Positions 1 through 7,141 of a stretch of 50,024 nucleotides of DNA are shown piece after piece (within the stretch, counting starts at the first letter, position 1; every line of letters begins with the position of its first letter). The notes below the pieces were generated by a model. It was not told the DNA's origin and searched no databases. It worked only from the letters and a program-made list of their open reading frames with translations. Made by a program: the position numbers and the translations under genes. Origin of the DNA: Candidatus Zhuqueibacterota bacterium (GTDB taxonomy: Bacteria > Zhuqueibacterota > Zhuqueibacteria > Residuimicrobiales > Krinioviventaceae); the NCBI GenBank assembly GCA_016929295.1, contig JAFGJB010000028.1, forward strand, positions 1 through 50,024, written 5' to 3'.

Positions 1-671
1 TCGACGGCGGTGAGCAGAAAGCTCTGCGTACCGCCGCCGGAAGCGCCGGTGATGGCCGTCCGTTCAGGATCGACGTTGTTGCATGACAGTAAAAAATCGA
101 GCGCCCGGATGCTGTTCCACAACTGCAGTTTTAACGTCTTGGGATGGTGGTGCTCCCAGCCGGCATCGGCCATGTCGCCATACCCCACCATGTCGTAGGC
201 AAAGACAATGGCGCCCATGCGCGCGAGGGTCGCACAGCGTTTTTGCATATCTTCTCGAAAGCGGCCATAATCCTCTCTCTTGCTCCAATGACCGTGCGGG
301 CAGAGCACGCCGGCGAAGGGTCCCTTGCCTGCAAGCGGCTTGTACAGACTGCCGGTCACGTAAATTCCCGGACGACTTTCAAAGGCCACATTGACGACAG
401 AATAGCCATCGCGCAGTCGTTGATTTCGATAGAGAGGTTTGAGCGGAGTTTTGGCAGGCAATGGATTGAGCTCTGCGCCATTCAGGATGGTCAAGCGTAT
501 GCGCTGAGCGCGTTGTTCCCACTCCGCTGCGGTCGAATATGTTTTGGCAAACTCGCTCAACATGGCGGCGCCCTTTTCCTCGCTCCAATGGTTGCCCACG
601 CACAAGAGAGAGTCCTGAGAAAACAGGTGAATCGTCGCCATGAGCACCATGAGAGGGATGCATTTTTTCAT
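1..671 (-). CDS. Secreted alpha/beta-hydrolase, acetyl-xylan-esterase-like (3' part outside window)
   Basis: The frame runs without a stop from an ATG at 671 to the left window edge, giving the first 223 codons. The N-terminus (MKKCIPLMVLMATIHLFSQ) is a typical signal peptide, so the product is probably periplasmic or surface-exposed. Further on, a VLCPHGHW segment is followed by AYDMVGYGD and then GASGGGTQ, a GxSxGG nucleophile elbow whose Ser is the expected catalytic residue. This order resembles the acetyl-xylan esterase/prolyl-oligopeptidase-like hydrolases. The catalytic Asp and His would lie beyond the edge. The start is 4 bp after the udk stop, so it is probably the last visible gene of cdd-udk. 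The fold is likely; the substrate is not knowable here. Confidence 0.8.
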   Translation of the reverse strand, partial: MKKCIPLMVLMATIHLFSQDSLLCVGNHWSEEKGAAMLSEFAKTYSTAAEWEQRAQRIRLTILNGAELNPLPAKTPLKPLYRNQRLRDGYSVVNVAFESRPGIYVTGSLYKPLAGKGPFAGVLCPHGHWSKREDYGRFREDMQKRCATLARMGAIVFAYDMVGYGDMADAGWEHHHPKTLKLQLWNSIRALDFLLSCNNVDPERTAITGASGGGTQSFLLTAV

Positions 672-675
672 CGTC

Positions 676-1296
676 TCACTCCATCATTTTAGCGATGACG
701 CAATCGACATCGTTTTTCATATCACCGATTCCACTGACAACGACATCTGCATAGTCGAGGGTCGGCTGTACAAATTCTATAAACATGGGTCGCACTGTCT
801 GCACATATTGCTGGATGACCGATTCAACCGATCGTCCGCGTTCTCTGATGTCGCGCTGCAATCGACGAATGAAGCAGATATCCAGCGGGGTATCGACATA
901 AACGCGCACATCAAACAACTGTCGGCAGTTTTTGACGGCATAGAGCAGGATGCCGTCCACAATCACCACCTGCGCCGGGCCGGTCTTTACTTTTTCATCT
1001 CTTCGATTATGAACCGAAAAATCGTACAACGGTTGCTCGATCTCGCAGCCGCTTTTCAGAGCACGCAGATGTTGGATGAAGAGGTCGAAATCGAGCGCAT
1101 CGGGATGATCATAATTGATGGTTTGGCGTTCGATGAACGGGATATCCGAGCGGTCTTTATAATAATCATCCAGAGAGAGAATGAGGGCGGAGGGCGTCAG
1201 TGTGCGTTGCAGCAGGCGGGCAAAATGGCTCTTCCCCGATCCCGACGCGCCTGCTACGCCGACCAGTTTGGCAGCCGAGTTGTTTATATCAGCCAT
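676..1296 (-). CDS. udk: Uridine kinase
   Basis: The 206-residue product would phosphorylate uridine and cytidine to UMP and CMP in pyrimidine salvage, in the cytosol. It has a P-loop GASGSGKS at residues 16-23, the early LSLDDYYKD motif typical of uridine kinases, and the downstream NYDHPDALDFD segment that binds the nucleoside. Length fits the family (about 205-215). The ATG at 1296 lies inside the 3' end of cdd (8-bp overlap), so the two salvage genes are probably translationally coupled. Phosphoribulokinase is the main alternative, but length and motifs favour Udk. Confidence 0.93.
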   Translation of the reverse strand: MADINNSAAKLVGVAGASGSGKSHFARLLQRTLTPSALILSLDDYYKDRSDIPFIERQTINYDHPDALDFDLFIQHLRALKSGCEIEQPLYDFSVHNRRDEKVKTGPAQVVIVDGILLYAVKNCRQLFDVRVYVDTPLDICFIRRLQRDIRERGRSVESVIQQYVQTVRPMFIEFVQPTLDYADVVVSGIGDMKNDVDCVIAKMME

Positions 1297-1690
1297 GGAT
1301 CAGGAATCCATCGTCAAAGGCATGCGGAAAAAGGTCGCTCATTTTCATAATGTCGATTTTGCGAGACAGCGATAGAAGGATGACGGTGATATCTCGTGCA
1401 AAATCCCACAGCACCTGCCGGCAGGCGCCGCAGGGTGGACAAAAACGATCGACGGCCGTTGCAATGGCGATGGCGCTGAATTGACGTTCGCCCTCTGAAA
1501 GAGCCTTGAAGAGTGCGACGCGTTCAGCGCACAGGGTCAATCCATATGAACTTGATTCAATATTACAGCCACTGTATATTTTCCCCTGTGTCGTTTCTAT
1601 TGCCGCACCCACGGGAAAATGCGAATAGGGTGCAATGGCGGTCTCGCGCGCCCGGATCGCTGCGTTGACTAGTTCTTCATATTCCATCAT
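1289..1690 (-). CDS. cdd: Cytidine deaminase
   Basis: The 133-residue product would deaminate cytidine and deoxycytidine to uridine and deoxyuridine. The short homotetrameric type is indicated by length and by the zinc site: C54-A-E56, with E56 as proton shuttle, and the P-P-C87-x2-C90 pair. The N-terminal segment YSHFPVGAAI and the GCNIES motif bind the nucleoside. Two adjacent ATG codons (1690 and 1687) could start it. It feeds uridine to the overlapping udk, so the pair is a pyrimidine-salvage unit. It lies just downstream of the ssb terminator and needs its own promoter or read-through. Confidence 0.94.
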   Translation of the reverse strand: MMEYEELVNAAIRARETAIAPYSHFPVGAAIETTQGKIYSGCNIESSSYGLTLCAERVALFKALSEGERQFSAIAIATAVDRFCPPCGACRQVLWDFARDITVILLSLSRKIDIMKMSDLFPHAFDDGFLIHG

Positions 1691-1700
1691 CTGTTTTCTT

Positions 1701-1742
1701 TTAAAAAAAATCCGGAGCCGATGGCCACCGGCTCCGGATTTT
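1701..1742 (-). terminator. Rho-independent terminator after ssb
   Basis: A 10-bp perfect GC-rich stem (1711-1720 pairing with 1729-1738) with an 8-nt loop is followed, reading on the minus strand, by eight T residues (the A-run at 1703-1710). It sits 31 bp past the ssb stop and should end the ssb transcript before cdd. Confidence 0.88.
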
Positions 1743-1773
1743 GAATGGATCGCCTGGCCGGCCGATCCCGCTG

Positions 1774-2214
1774 TTAAAAGGGCAAATCATCTCCCTCTTC
1801 CGGGGTTGGCTCGGCTTGTGCCTGCGGTGGCGGGGGAGTCTCGGTCGGCGAATAGGATCCGGACTCTCCGCGACCTTCCAGCAGCTGCACGTGTTCGGCA
1901 ACAATTTCAGTGGTGTAGCGTTTGGCGCCGCTTTGATCATCCCAGCTTCGCGTTGTCAACTTGCCCTCCACATAGACCCGTGAGCCTTTTTTTGCGTATT
2001 GGGCGATAATTTCTGCCAACTTTCTCCACATCACAACCCGGTTCCATTCTGTGTTGTCAACGCTGGCGCCATCCTGGTTTTTGTAGGATGTATTTGTCGC
2101 GATGCTGAGAGTCAATACCGCCGCACCGGAAGGCGTATACTTGAGCTCCGGATCCTGACCAAGCCTGCCGATGAGAATAACTTTGTTCACTGTTCCTTTA
2201 CTGTCGTAAGCCAT
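1774..2214 (-). CDS. ssb: Single-stranded DNA-binding protein
   Basis: The 146-residue product binds ssDNA during replication, recombination and repair. It opens with an OB-fold of the bacterial SSB type (NKVILIGRLGQDPELKYTP, then WNRVVMWRKLAE and YVEGKLTTR), followed by a Pro/Gln/Glu-rich tail and the acidic tip DDLPF that recruits partner proteins. Length and tip are standard. The ATG at 2214 is preceded by a strong AAGGGGG ribosome-binding site. It is monocistronic: a promoter lies about 45 bp upstream and a terminator directly downstream. Confidence 0.96.
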   Translation of the reverse strand: MAYDSKGTVNKVILIGRLGQDPELKYTPSGAAVLTLSIATNTSYKNQDGASVDNTEWNRVVMWRKLAEIIAQYAKKGSRVYVEGKLTTRSWDDQSGAKRYTTEIVAEHVQLLEGRGESGSYSPTETPPPPQAQAEPTPEEGDDLPF

Positions 2215-2258
2215 GATGTAGCCCCCTTCTCTTAAGTTAGGGTTCGGATTCTTTACGA

Positions 2259-2287
2259 ATCATACCAATTATTCGAGTAAAATTCAA
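2259..2287 (-). promoter_or_regulatory. Sigma70-type promoter of ssb
   Basis: On the minus strand, TTGAAT (2287-2282) and TATGAT (2264-2259) are separated by exactly 17 bp and sit upstream of ssb. A 5-bp inverted repeat, GATTC/GAATC with a 5-nt spacer (2247-2261), overlaps the -10 box and the expected start site. It could be an operator or a chance palindrome. Confidence 0.6.
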
Positions 2288-2375
2288 CAAATTTTTCATT
2301 TGATTGAATTTATAAAGAAGAGACAACGAATCGAAAAAACAACTCGATTTCTTGTGCAGAATTTTAACAGCTCAC

Positions 2376-3014
2376 TCATTCTATTTCCAAAACCGTATTG
2401 ATCTCAAGCGTGGAAATGGCGCCTTGACGCACAACGCGCGCCGGCGATTTGGTGATATCGACGACCGTGGAGGGTATATTATCAACAGAAGGTCCGCCAT
2501 CGATGATCACCTCAAGCTGGTCGCCAAAAAAATTTTCCACTTGTGCAGCTGATGTCGCAGAGGGTTGGCCGCTGATATTGGCACTGGTGGATACAATGGG
2601 GAATCCGGTCTCCTTTATCAGTTCCAGGCAAAGGGCGGAATCCGGTATTCGAATGGCGATCGTTTTTGATTTGCCAAAGGCAAACTCTCTCAGACGCGAC
2701 GACGCTTCGAATACGATAGTCAATGGGCCCGGCCAAAAGTTTTCGATGAGTTTTTCCGCTGCCTCCGGAATGGAAATAACCAGCTCACTCACTTGCACGG
2801 TGTCGCCGGCGATCAGAATCATCGCCTTGCTCCGATCACGATTTTTGAGCTGGTAAATACGCTCCACGGCCGCACCATTTAAAGCATTGCAGCCGATGCC
2901 ATAGATTGTTTCGGTTGGATATCCGATGACGCCGCCTTTGCGCAGAATATCAGCCACGTACTCGATGTCAGAGTGTTCGGGGGCAACCGGATTAATTTCA
3001 ACAATATTGCTCAT
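2376..3014 (-). CDS. Threonylcarbamoyl-AMP synthase (TsaC/Sua5/YrdC family)
   Basis: This 212-residue protein belongs to the YrdC-domain family that makes threonylcarbamoyl-AMP from Thr, bicarbonate and ATP for the t6A37 modification of ANN-decoding tRNAs. Visible family marks are GGVIGYPTETIYGIGCNA near residues 28-45, the KNRDRSKAM segment that binds ATP/carbonate, and FPIVSTSANISGQP. It lacks the extra C-terminal Sua5 domain, so it is the short TsaC/YwlC-like form. I chose the ATG at 3014; an upstream in-frame TTG at 3023 would add three residues. The neighbours are functionally unrelated. Confidence 0.88.
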   Translation of the reverse strand: MSNIVEINPVAPEHSDIEYVADILRKGGVIGYPTETIYGIGCNALNGAAVERIYQLKNRDRSKAMILIAGDTVQVSELVISIPEAAEKLIENFWPGPLTIVFEASSRLREFAFGKSKTIAIRIPDSALCLELIKETGFPIVSTSANISGQPSATSAAQVENFFGDQLEVIIDGGPSVDNIPSTVVDITKSPARVVRQGAISTLEINTVLEIE

Positions 3015-3073
3015 AGCGACCAACTGGACATAAAAAGGAAAAGATATAAAAAAATCGCCAAAATCAAAGTCTT

Positions 3074-4951
3074 TTATCCATCATCCTTGAACTGCATGGT
3101 GTAGAGCTGTTTATAGAGCTGCGACCGCTTGAGCAAGTCGTCGTGTTTCCCGACATCAAGAATTTGCCCTTTCTCCATGACCACGATCTTGTCAGCGTGC
3201 AAAATAGTTGAAAGGCGATGGGCAATGACGAGCACCGTGCGATTCTGCATTAAATTATCAATTGCTTTTTGCACCAGTTTCTCCGATTGTGTGTCGAGCG
3301 CTGATGTGGCTTCATCCAGTATGAGGATGGGTTTGTTCTTCAGGATCGCACGAGCGATGGACAATCGTTGTCGTTGGCCGCCCGAAATGGTGACACCGCG
3401 TTCGCCAATAATGGTGTCCAGGCCTTTCTCCATCCTTTCGATGAACTCCCAGGCGTTGGCATGCCTGGCCGCCTCAATAATCTGCTCGTTGGTAAAGCCA
3501 TCGCCGCCATAGCTGATGTTCATTCGCACGGTATCGTTGAATAATATAGTCTCTTGTGTGACGATGCCAATCTGCTGCCGCAATGAAATCAATTGCATAT
3601 CGCGGATATCGCGGCCATCGATGTAGATGGCGCCGCTCACTACATCATAAAAACGGGGAATCAGATCCACCAGCGTCGATTTTCCGACGCCGCTGTGACC
3701 AACGAACGCCACCATCTCACCCTTATTTATGGTCAGATTGATATTATTCAGGACAGGCGTCTTGCCATCATAGGAAAAATCAACGTTTGCAAACACGATT
3801 GAATCGTCGAATCCTTCGATGGCCGCGGCGCCGTCTTTTTCATACACTTCGGTGGGTGTATCGAGATAATCAAATATGCGCTCGGCGGCCGCCAACCCGG
3901 ATTGCAGCACATTATTCAGGCCGGAAAGTTCCTTCATTGGCTGGAAAAGCAGAAAAAGAAAGACAATGAATTTCATGAAAACCTCGGCGGTCAGTCCATC
4001 GCCACGAAACACCATGTTGCCGCCATACCACAATAGAATGGAAAAAATGAAAACGCCTATGGTCTCGTTCAGCGGCGACGTCAGCTGATCAAGAAGCCTT
4101 GCCCGAAAGGCTTTTCTAAAATAGCCGGTGTTTATTTCTTCAAACTTGGCGGACTCTTTTTCCTCCGCCGTGAATGCCTTGACAATGCGGATGGAAGATA
4201 TTGATTCCTGAAATGCCGTGACCACCATGGATATTTGCTCGAGCACCCGACGGCTTTTTCGTCGCATGCTCTCACCGATCTTGACGATGATCAGACCGCT
4301 CAACGGGATGATGATGAACGTAATCAGTGTTAGCTTCCAACTCAAAATAATCAACACAGCGAGATAGCTGATGATCTGCATCGGCGCGAGGAATATTTTA
4401 ATAAAGCTGCTATCCAATACCGTTTGAATGGCACCGACATCATTAAAAACAACGGACGTGAGCTTTCCCGTATGTTTTTTGTGAAAAAAGGACAGTGGCA
4501 ATCGCAACAATTTTTGCTGCAGATCATCCCGCAAACGTATGACGATTTTAAGCTGGACATAATAAAAAAAGATGTGATGCAGATAGAGTGATATGTTTTT
4601 CAGAAGGAAAGCGAAGAAAATGACAAAACAAATGACTCTGAGCGTGGCGAACTTGCTGTCCCGAATGAGAACCGACTGAATGGCCGAATTCAGTCGGTCA
4701 TAGACTCTTTGCTTTTTCAGCTCATTGCTGAGCCACTCCTGGCGACTTTCACTCTGCCGGACATCGTCCGCCGCCCCGATGTTCATCTGGCGGTTTTCAC
4801 TTTCGGATTTGAACAGTTCGCGGATAAAATCGACAGACACCCAAACAGAGATCGAATTAAACAAGACAAAACAAACCGTAAAAAACAATCCTGCAAGCAC
4901 CGGTTTCCAATGCGGTCTGATATATGAGACAATGCGAAGATACAACTTCAT
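3074..4951 (-). CDS. MsbA-like ABC exporter (fused membrane and ATPase domains)
   Basis: The 625-residue half-transporter has an N-terminal six-helix exporter domain (about 1-350) and an ATPase domain (about 370-610). The ATPase carries Walker A GHSGVGKST (418-426), Q-loop TQET, signature SGGQRQ, Walker B PILILDEATSALD and the switch His in AHRLST. Such proteins act as dimers and flip lipids or drugs; lipid A-core is the likely cargo given the surrounding LPS genes. A charged insert of about 60 residues lies between the first two membrane helices, longer than in enteric MsbA. The ATG at 4951 is preferred because GAGAGG lies about 7 nt upstream; ATGs at 4957 and 4966 are possible. Confidence 0.85.
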   Translation of the reverse strand: MKLYLRIVSYIRPHWKPVLAGLFFTVCFVLFNSISVWVSVDFIRELFKSESENRQMNIGAADDVRQSESRQEWLSNELKKQRVYDRLNSAIQSVLIRDSKFATLRVICFVIFFAFLLKNISLYLHHIFFYYVQLKIVIRLRDDLQQKLLRLPLSFFHKKHTGKLTSVVFNDVGAIQTVLDSSFIKIFLAPMQIISYLAVLIILSWKLTLITFIIIPLSGLIIVKIGESMRRKSRRVLEQISMVVTAFQESISSIRIVKAFTAEEKESAKFEEINTGYFRKAFRARLLDQLTSPLNETIGVFIFSILLWYGGNMVFRGDGLTAEVFMKFIVFLFLLFQPMKELSGLNNVLQSGLAAAERIFDYLDTPTEVYEKDGAAAIEGFDDSIVFANVDFSYDGKTPVLNNINLTINKGEMVAFVGHSGVGKSTLVDLIPRFYDVVSGAIYIDGRDIRDMQLISLRQQIGIVTQETILFNDTVRMNISYGGDGFTNEQIIEAARHANAWEFIERMEKGLDTIIGERGVTISGGQRQRLSIARAILKNKPILILDEATSALDTQSEKLVQKAIDNLMQNRTVLVIAHRLSTILHADKIVVMEKGQILDVGKHDDLLKRSQLYKQLYTMQFKDDG

Positions 4952-4989
4952 CCACATACCTCTCATTTTAAAATAGAGTGGATTAGTGC

Positions 4990-5018
4990 TTGACTATTAT
5001 AGCCACAATCAATAAAAT
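4990..5018 (+). promoter_or_regulatory. Promoter of the plus-strand heptosyltransferase pair
   Basis: TTGACT (4990-4995) and TAAAAT (5013-5018) are 17 bp apart, a near-consensus sigma70 arrangement reading towards the GT9 genes. A minus-strand TATAAT at 5001-4996, inside this element, could serve the divergent msbA-like gene, but I see no matching -35. Confidence 0.6.
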
Positions 5019-5096
5019 CCGTCTGCTTCAAGCTGAAATATAGCGATAAATCGTTCAATTTCGCAAAGTTTAATTTCAATGCACAGGGAAGCTGTT

Positions 5097-6104
5097 TTGA
5101 GAATACGGCGGATTCTCATATCGCGCCTCAGATTCATGGGCGATGTCATATTGACGACGCCGGCGGTGCACGCGTTGAGACAAGCGTATCCCGACGCCAG
5201 AATCACCTATCTTGCCGAGGCGCCGTTCGCAGAGCTCTTGCTGCATCATCCGGATATTGATGATGTGCTGGTCGTGCAGAAAAACAACAGCAAAGCCATG
5301 CGACAGCTCTTCATGAAACTGCTGACCAGCCGGTTCGATATTGCCATCGACCTCTTTTGTAATCCGCGCTCGGCCATCCTGATCTGGTTCAGCGGTGCGC
5401 GCATTCGCATTGGCGGAGAATTTCGCGGCCGACGATTACTGTATAACAGACTCATACCATTTGAAAGCATCCAGCGAAACGCCGTGGACTTTCACCTCAA
5501 TTACTTGTCACCGTTGAACATTGTCTATAATAAAGTAGAACCATTCATCCAGATTACGGATGAAGAAAAAGAGTGGGCCCGCTCCTATTTAAGAAGGCAG
5601 AATTTTGATCTATCCCGACCTATTGTCGGGCTGCACCCGGGCGCCACATGGCCGGCCAAGCAATGGCTGCCGGAGCGCTTCGCCATGCTCGCCGACAGAA
5701 TCGTCCGCGACCTGAACGCCCAGGTGCTTTTCACCATGGGCCCCAATGAGGTGAGTTTGCTGCGATCTGTATTAAAACAGTGCTCATCTGATCTGAAAAT
5801 GCCCGAGCTTCTTTCCCTTCGCCAATTAGCCGCTGTTTTGCACTGCATGGCCGCATTCGTGAGCAATGACTGCGGTCCTCTGCACCTCGCTCCGGCTGTA
5901 GGCACAGCAGTCGTGGGCATATTTGGTCCTGGAACGCCGGAAATCTGGTTCCCCTACAGAGCAGATTTGGGACACCGCCTCGTTTTCCATACCCTTGATT
6001 GCAGTCGCTGCAACCGGGACTTTTGCGAAAAATTGGATTGTATGAAAGCAATCACTGTCGATGATGTTTTCAAGGCAGTGTCAGCAAGTCTCCAGAGAAA
6101 TTGA
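5097..6104 (+). CDS. Glycosyltransferase family 9 (heptosyltransferase-like)
   Basis: A GT9/GT-B-type transferase expected to add a heptose or similar sugar to the LPS inner core at the cytoplasmic face. The N-terminus carries the family motif RFMGDVILTTPAV. Further on, LHPGATWPAKQWL is the sugar-nucleotide loop and FVSNDCGPLHLAPAVGT the C-terminal donor-site motif. A TTG start at 5097 is chosen because AGGGA (5085-5089) lies 7 nt upstream and the conserved strand begins at once. An ATG at 5079 would add six residues and has no clear ribosome site. A short Cys-rich C-terminal stretch (LDCSRCNRDFCEKLDC) is seen in many GT9 proteins. The gene overlaps the next GT9 gene. Confidence 0.87.
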   Translation: MRIRRILISRLRFMGDVILTTPAVHALRQAYPDARITYLAEAPFAELLLHHPDIDDVLVVQKNNSKAMRQLFMKLLTSRFDIAIDLFCNPRSAILIWFSGARIRIGGEFRGRRLLYNRLIPFESIQRNAVDFHLNYLSPLNIVYNKVEPFIQITDEEKEWARSYLRRQNFDLSRPIVGLHPGATWPAKQWLPERFAMLADRIVRDLNAQVLFTMGPNEVSLLRSVLKQCSSDLKMPELLSLRQLAAVLHCMAAFVSNDCGPLHLAPAVGTAVVGIFGPGTPEIWFPYRADLGHRLVFHTLDCSRCNRDFCEKLDCMKAITVDDVFKAVSASLQRN

Positions 6105-7131
6105 CAAACGATTGATAGAGCCGCGCAAAATCCTCATCATTCAGACCGCATTCATCGGCGATGTCGTTCTGACGACGCCACTGATCAGAGAGGTCAAAAA
6201 CCTCTTTCCACTCGCCAGCCTCGATGTGCTTGTCATCCCGCAGACGCAAAATGTGCTGCAGAACAATCCACATCTGCATTCTCTCATCACCTTTGACAAA
6301 CGCGGCGATAAAAAAAGAGCGTTCCGCGACATCGCCCGACAGCTTGCAGAAAGGCGTTATGATCTTTGTCTCATCCCCCACCGTTCTTTCACTTCTGCGC
6401 TTCTCGCCGTCAGCGCGAAAATCCCTCTCCGGATCGGGTTTGCCGGCCGGATTCCGTCTTTATTGTATCACATCCGTGTGCCGTTCGATGTGCAAAAAAA
6501 TCAAATCAATCGATATCTGGACTTGTTGCGCGTCATCAAAGACAAAGAGTACGATTTTCAAACCGAGCTCTATCCATCCCCCCATGACATCGACTGCGCG
6601 CGCACCCAGTGCGCCCGCTTGGATGCGAAACATAAAATAGCCGTTGCTCCCGGCTCGGTGTGGCCGACCAAACGCTGGCCTGAACAGAGATTCACCGCTC
6701 TGGTGCAAAAGCTTGTGCAGCATGACATCGGCATTGTTCTCATCGGCAGCCGTCAAGAGCGAGATTTGTGCGATGCCATCCTTCAGCAGGCCGGCAGTGA
6801 CAAAATCATCAATCTGGCCGGCCAGACGAGGCTACTGGAAGCAGCGGCGGTGATTCAATGCTGTGATTTGCTCATTTGCAATGACAGTGGCGCCATGCAC
6901 TTTGCCAATGCGGTGCGGACTGATGTGTATGCCTTTTTCGGTCCGACGGTGCGGCGTTTTGGATTTGCACCTTTTCGTGCACAGGATGTGGTCTTTGAGG
7001 TGGAGCTGGATTGTCGACCCTGCAGCGCCCACGGCGGGCGAAAATGTCCCCAAAAGCATTTCCGCTGTATGCTCGATATTTCCGCGGATACCGTCTATCA
7101 GCATGTGGCAAAAAGACTGAACGTCCGCTGA
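6061..7131 (+). CDS. Glycosyltransferase family 9 (heptosyltransferase II-like)
   Basis: The second GT9 enzyme of the plus-strand pair has up to 356 residues. It has the N-terminal motif QTAFIGDVVLTTP, the loop VAPGSVWPTKRWP and the donor-site segment LICNDSGAMHFANAV, matching WaaF/RfaF-type ADP-heptose:LPS heptosyltransferases. With the preceding gene it probably completes sequential inner-core heptosylation. The start is uncertain: the ATG at 6061 overlaps the upstream gene by 44 bp and has no clear ribosome site, while an in-frame TTG at 6112 would start just before the conserved strand. Its stop faces the stop of the next minus-strand gene across only 10 bp, with no obvious hairpin terminator. 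Confidence 0.87.
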   Translation: MMFSRQCQQVSREIDKRLIEPRKILIIQTAFIGDVVLTTPLIREVKNLFPLASLDVLVIPQTQNVLQNNPHLHSLITFDKRGDKKRAFRDIARQLAERRYDLCLIPHRSFTSALLAVSAKIPLRIGFAGRIPSLLYHIRVPFDVQKNQINRYLDLLRVIKDKEYDFQTELYPSPHDIDCARTQCARLDAKHKIAVAPGSVWPTKRWPEQRFTALVQKLVQHDIGIVLIGSRQERDLCDAILQQAGSDKIINLAGQTRLLEAAAVIQCCDLLICNDSGAMHFANAVRTDVYAFFGPTVRRFGFAPFRAQDVVFEVELDCRPCSAHGGRKCPQKHFRCMLDISADTVYQHVAKRLNVR

Positions 7132-7141
7132 TGCATGCATG

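Noticed and set aside
144-1350. Two plus-strand frames opposite the esterase and udk genes
   Set aside because: The minus strand carries clear esterase and uridine kinase motifs; the plus frames have no recognisable features.
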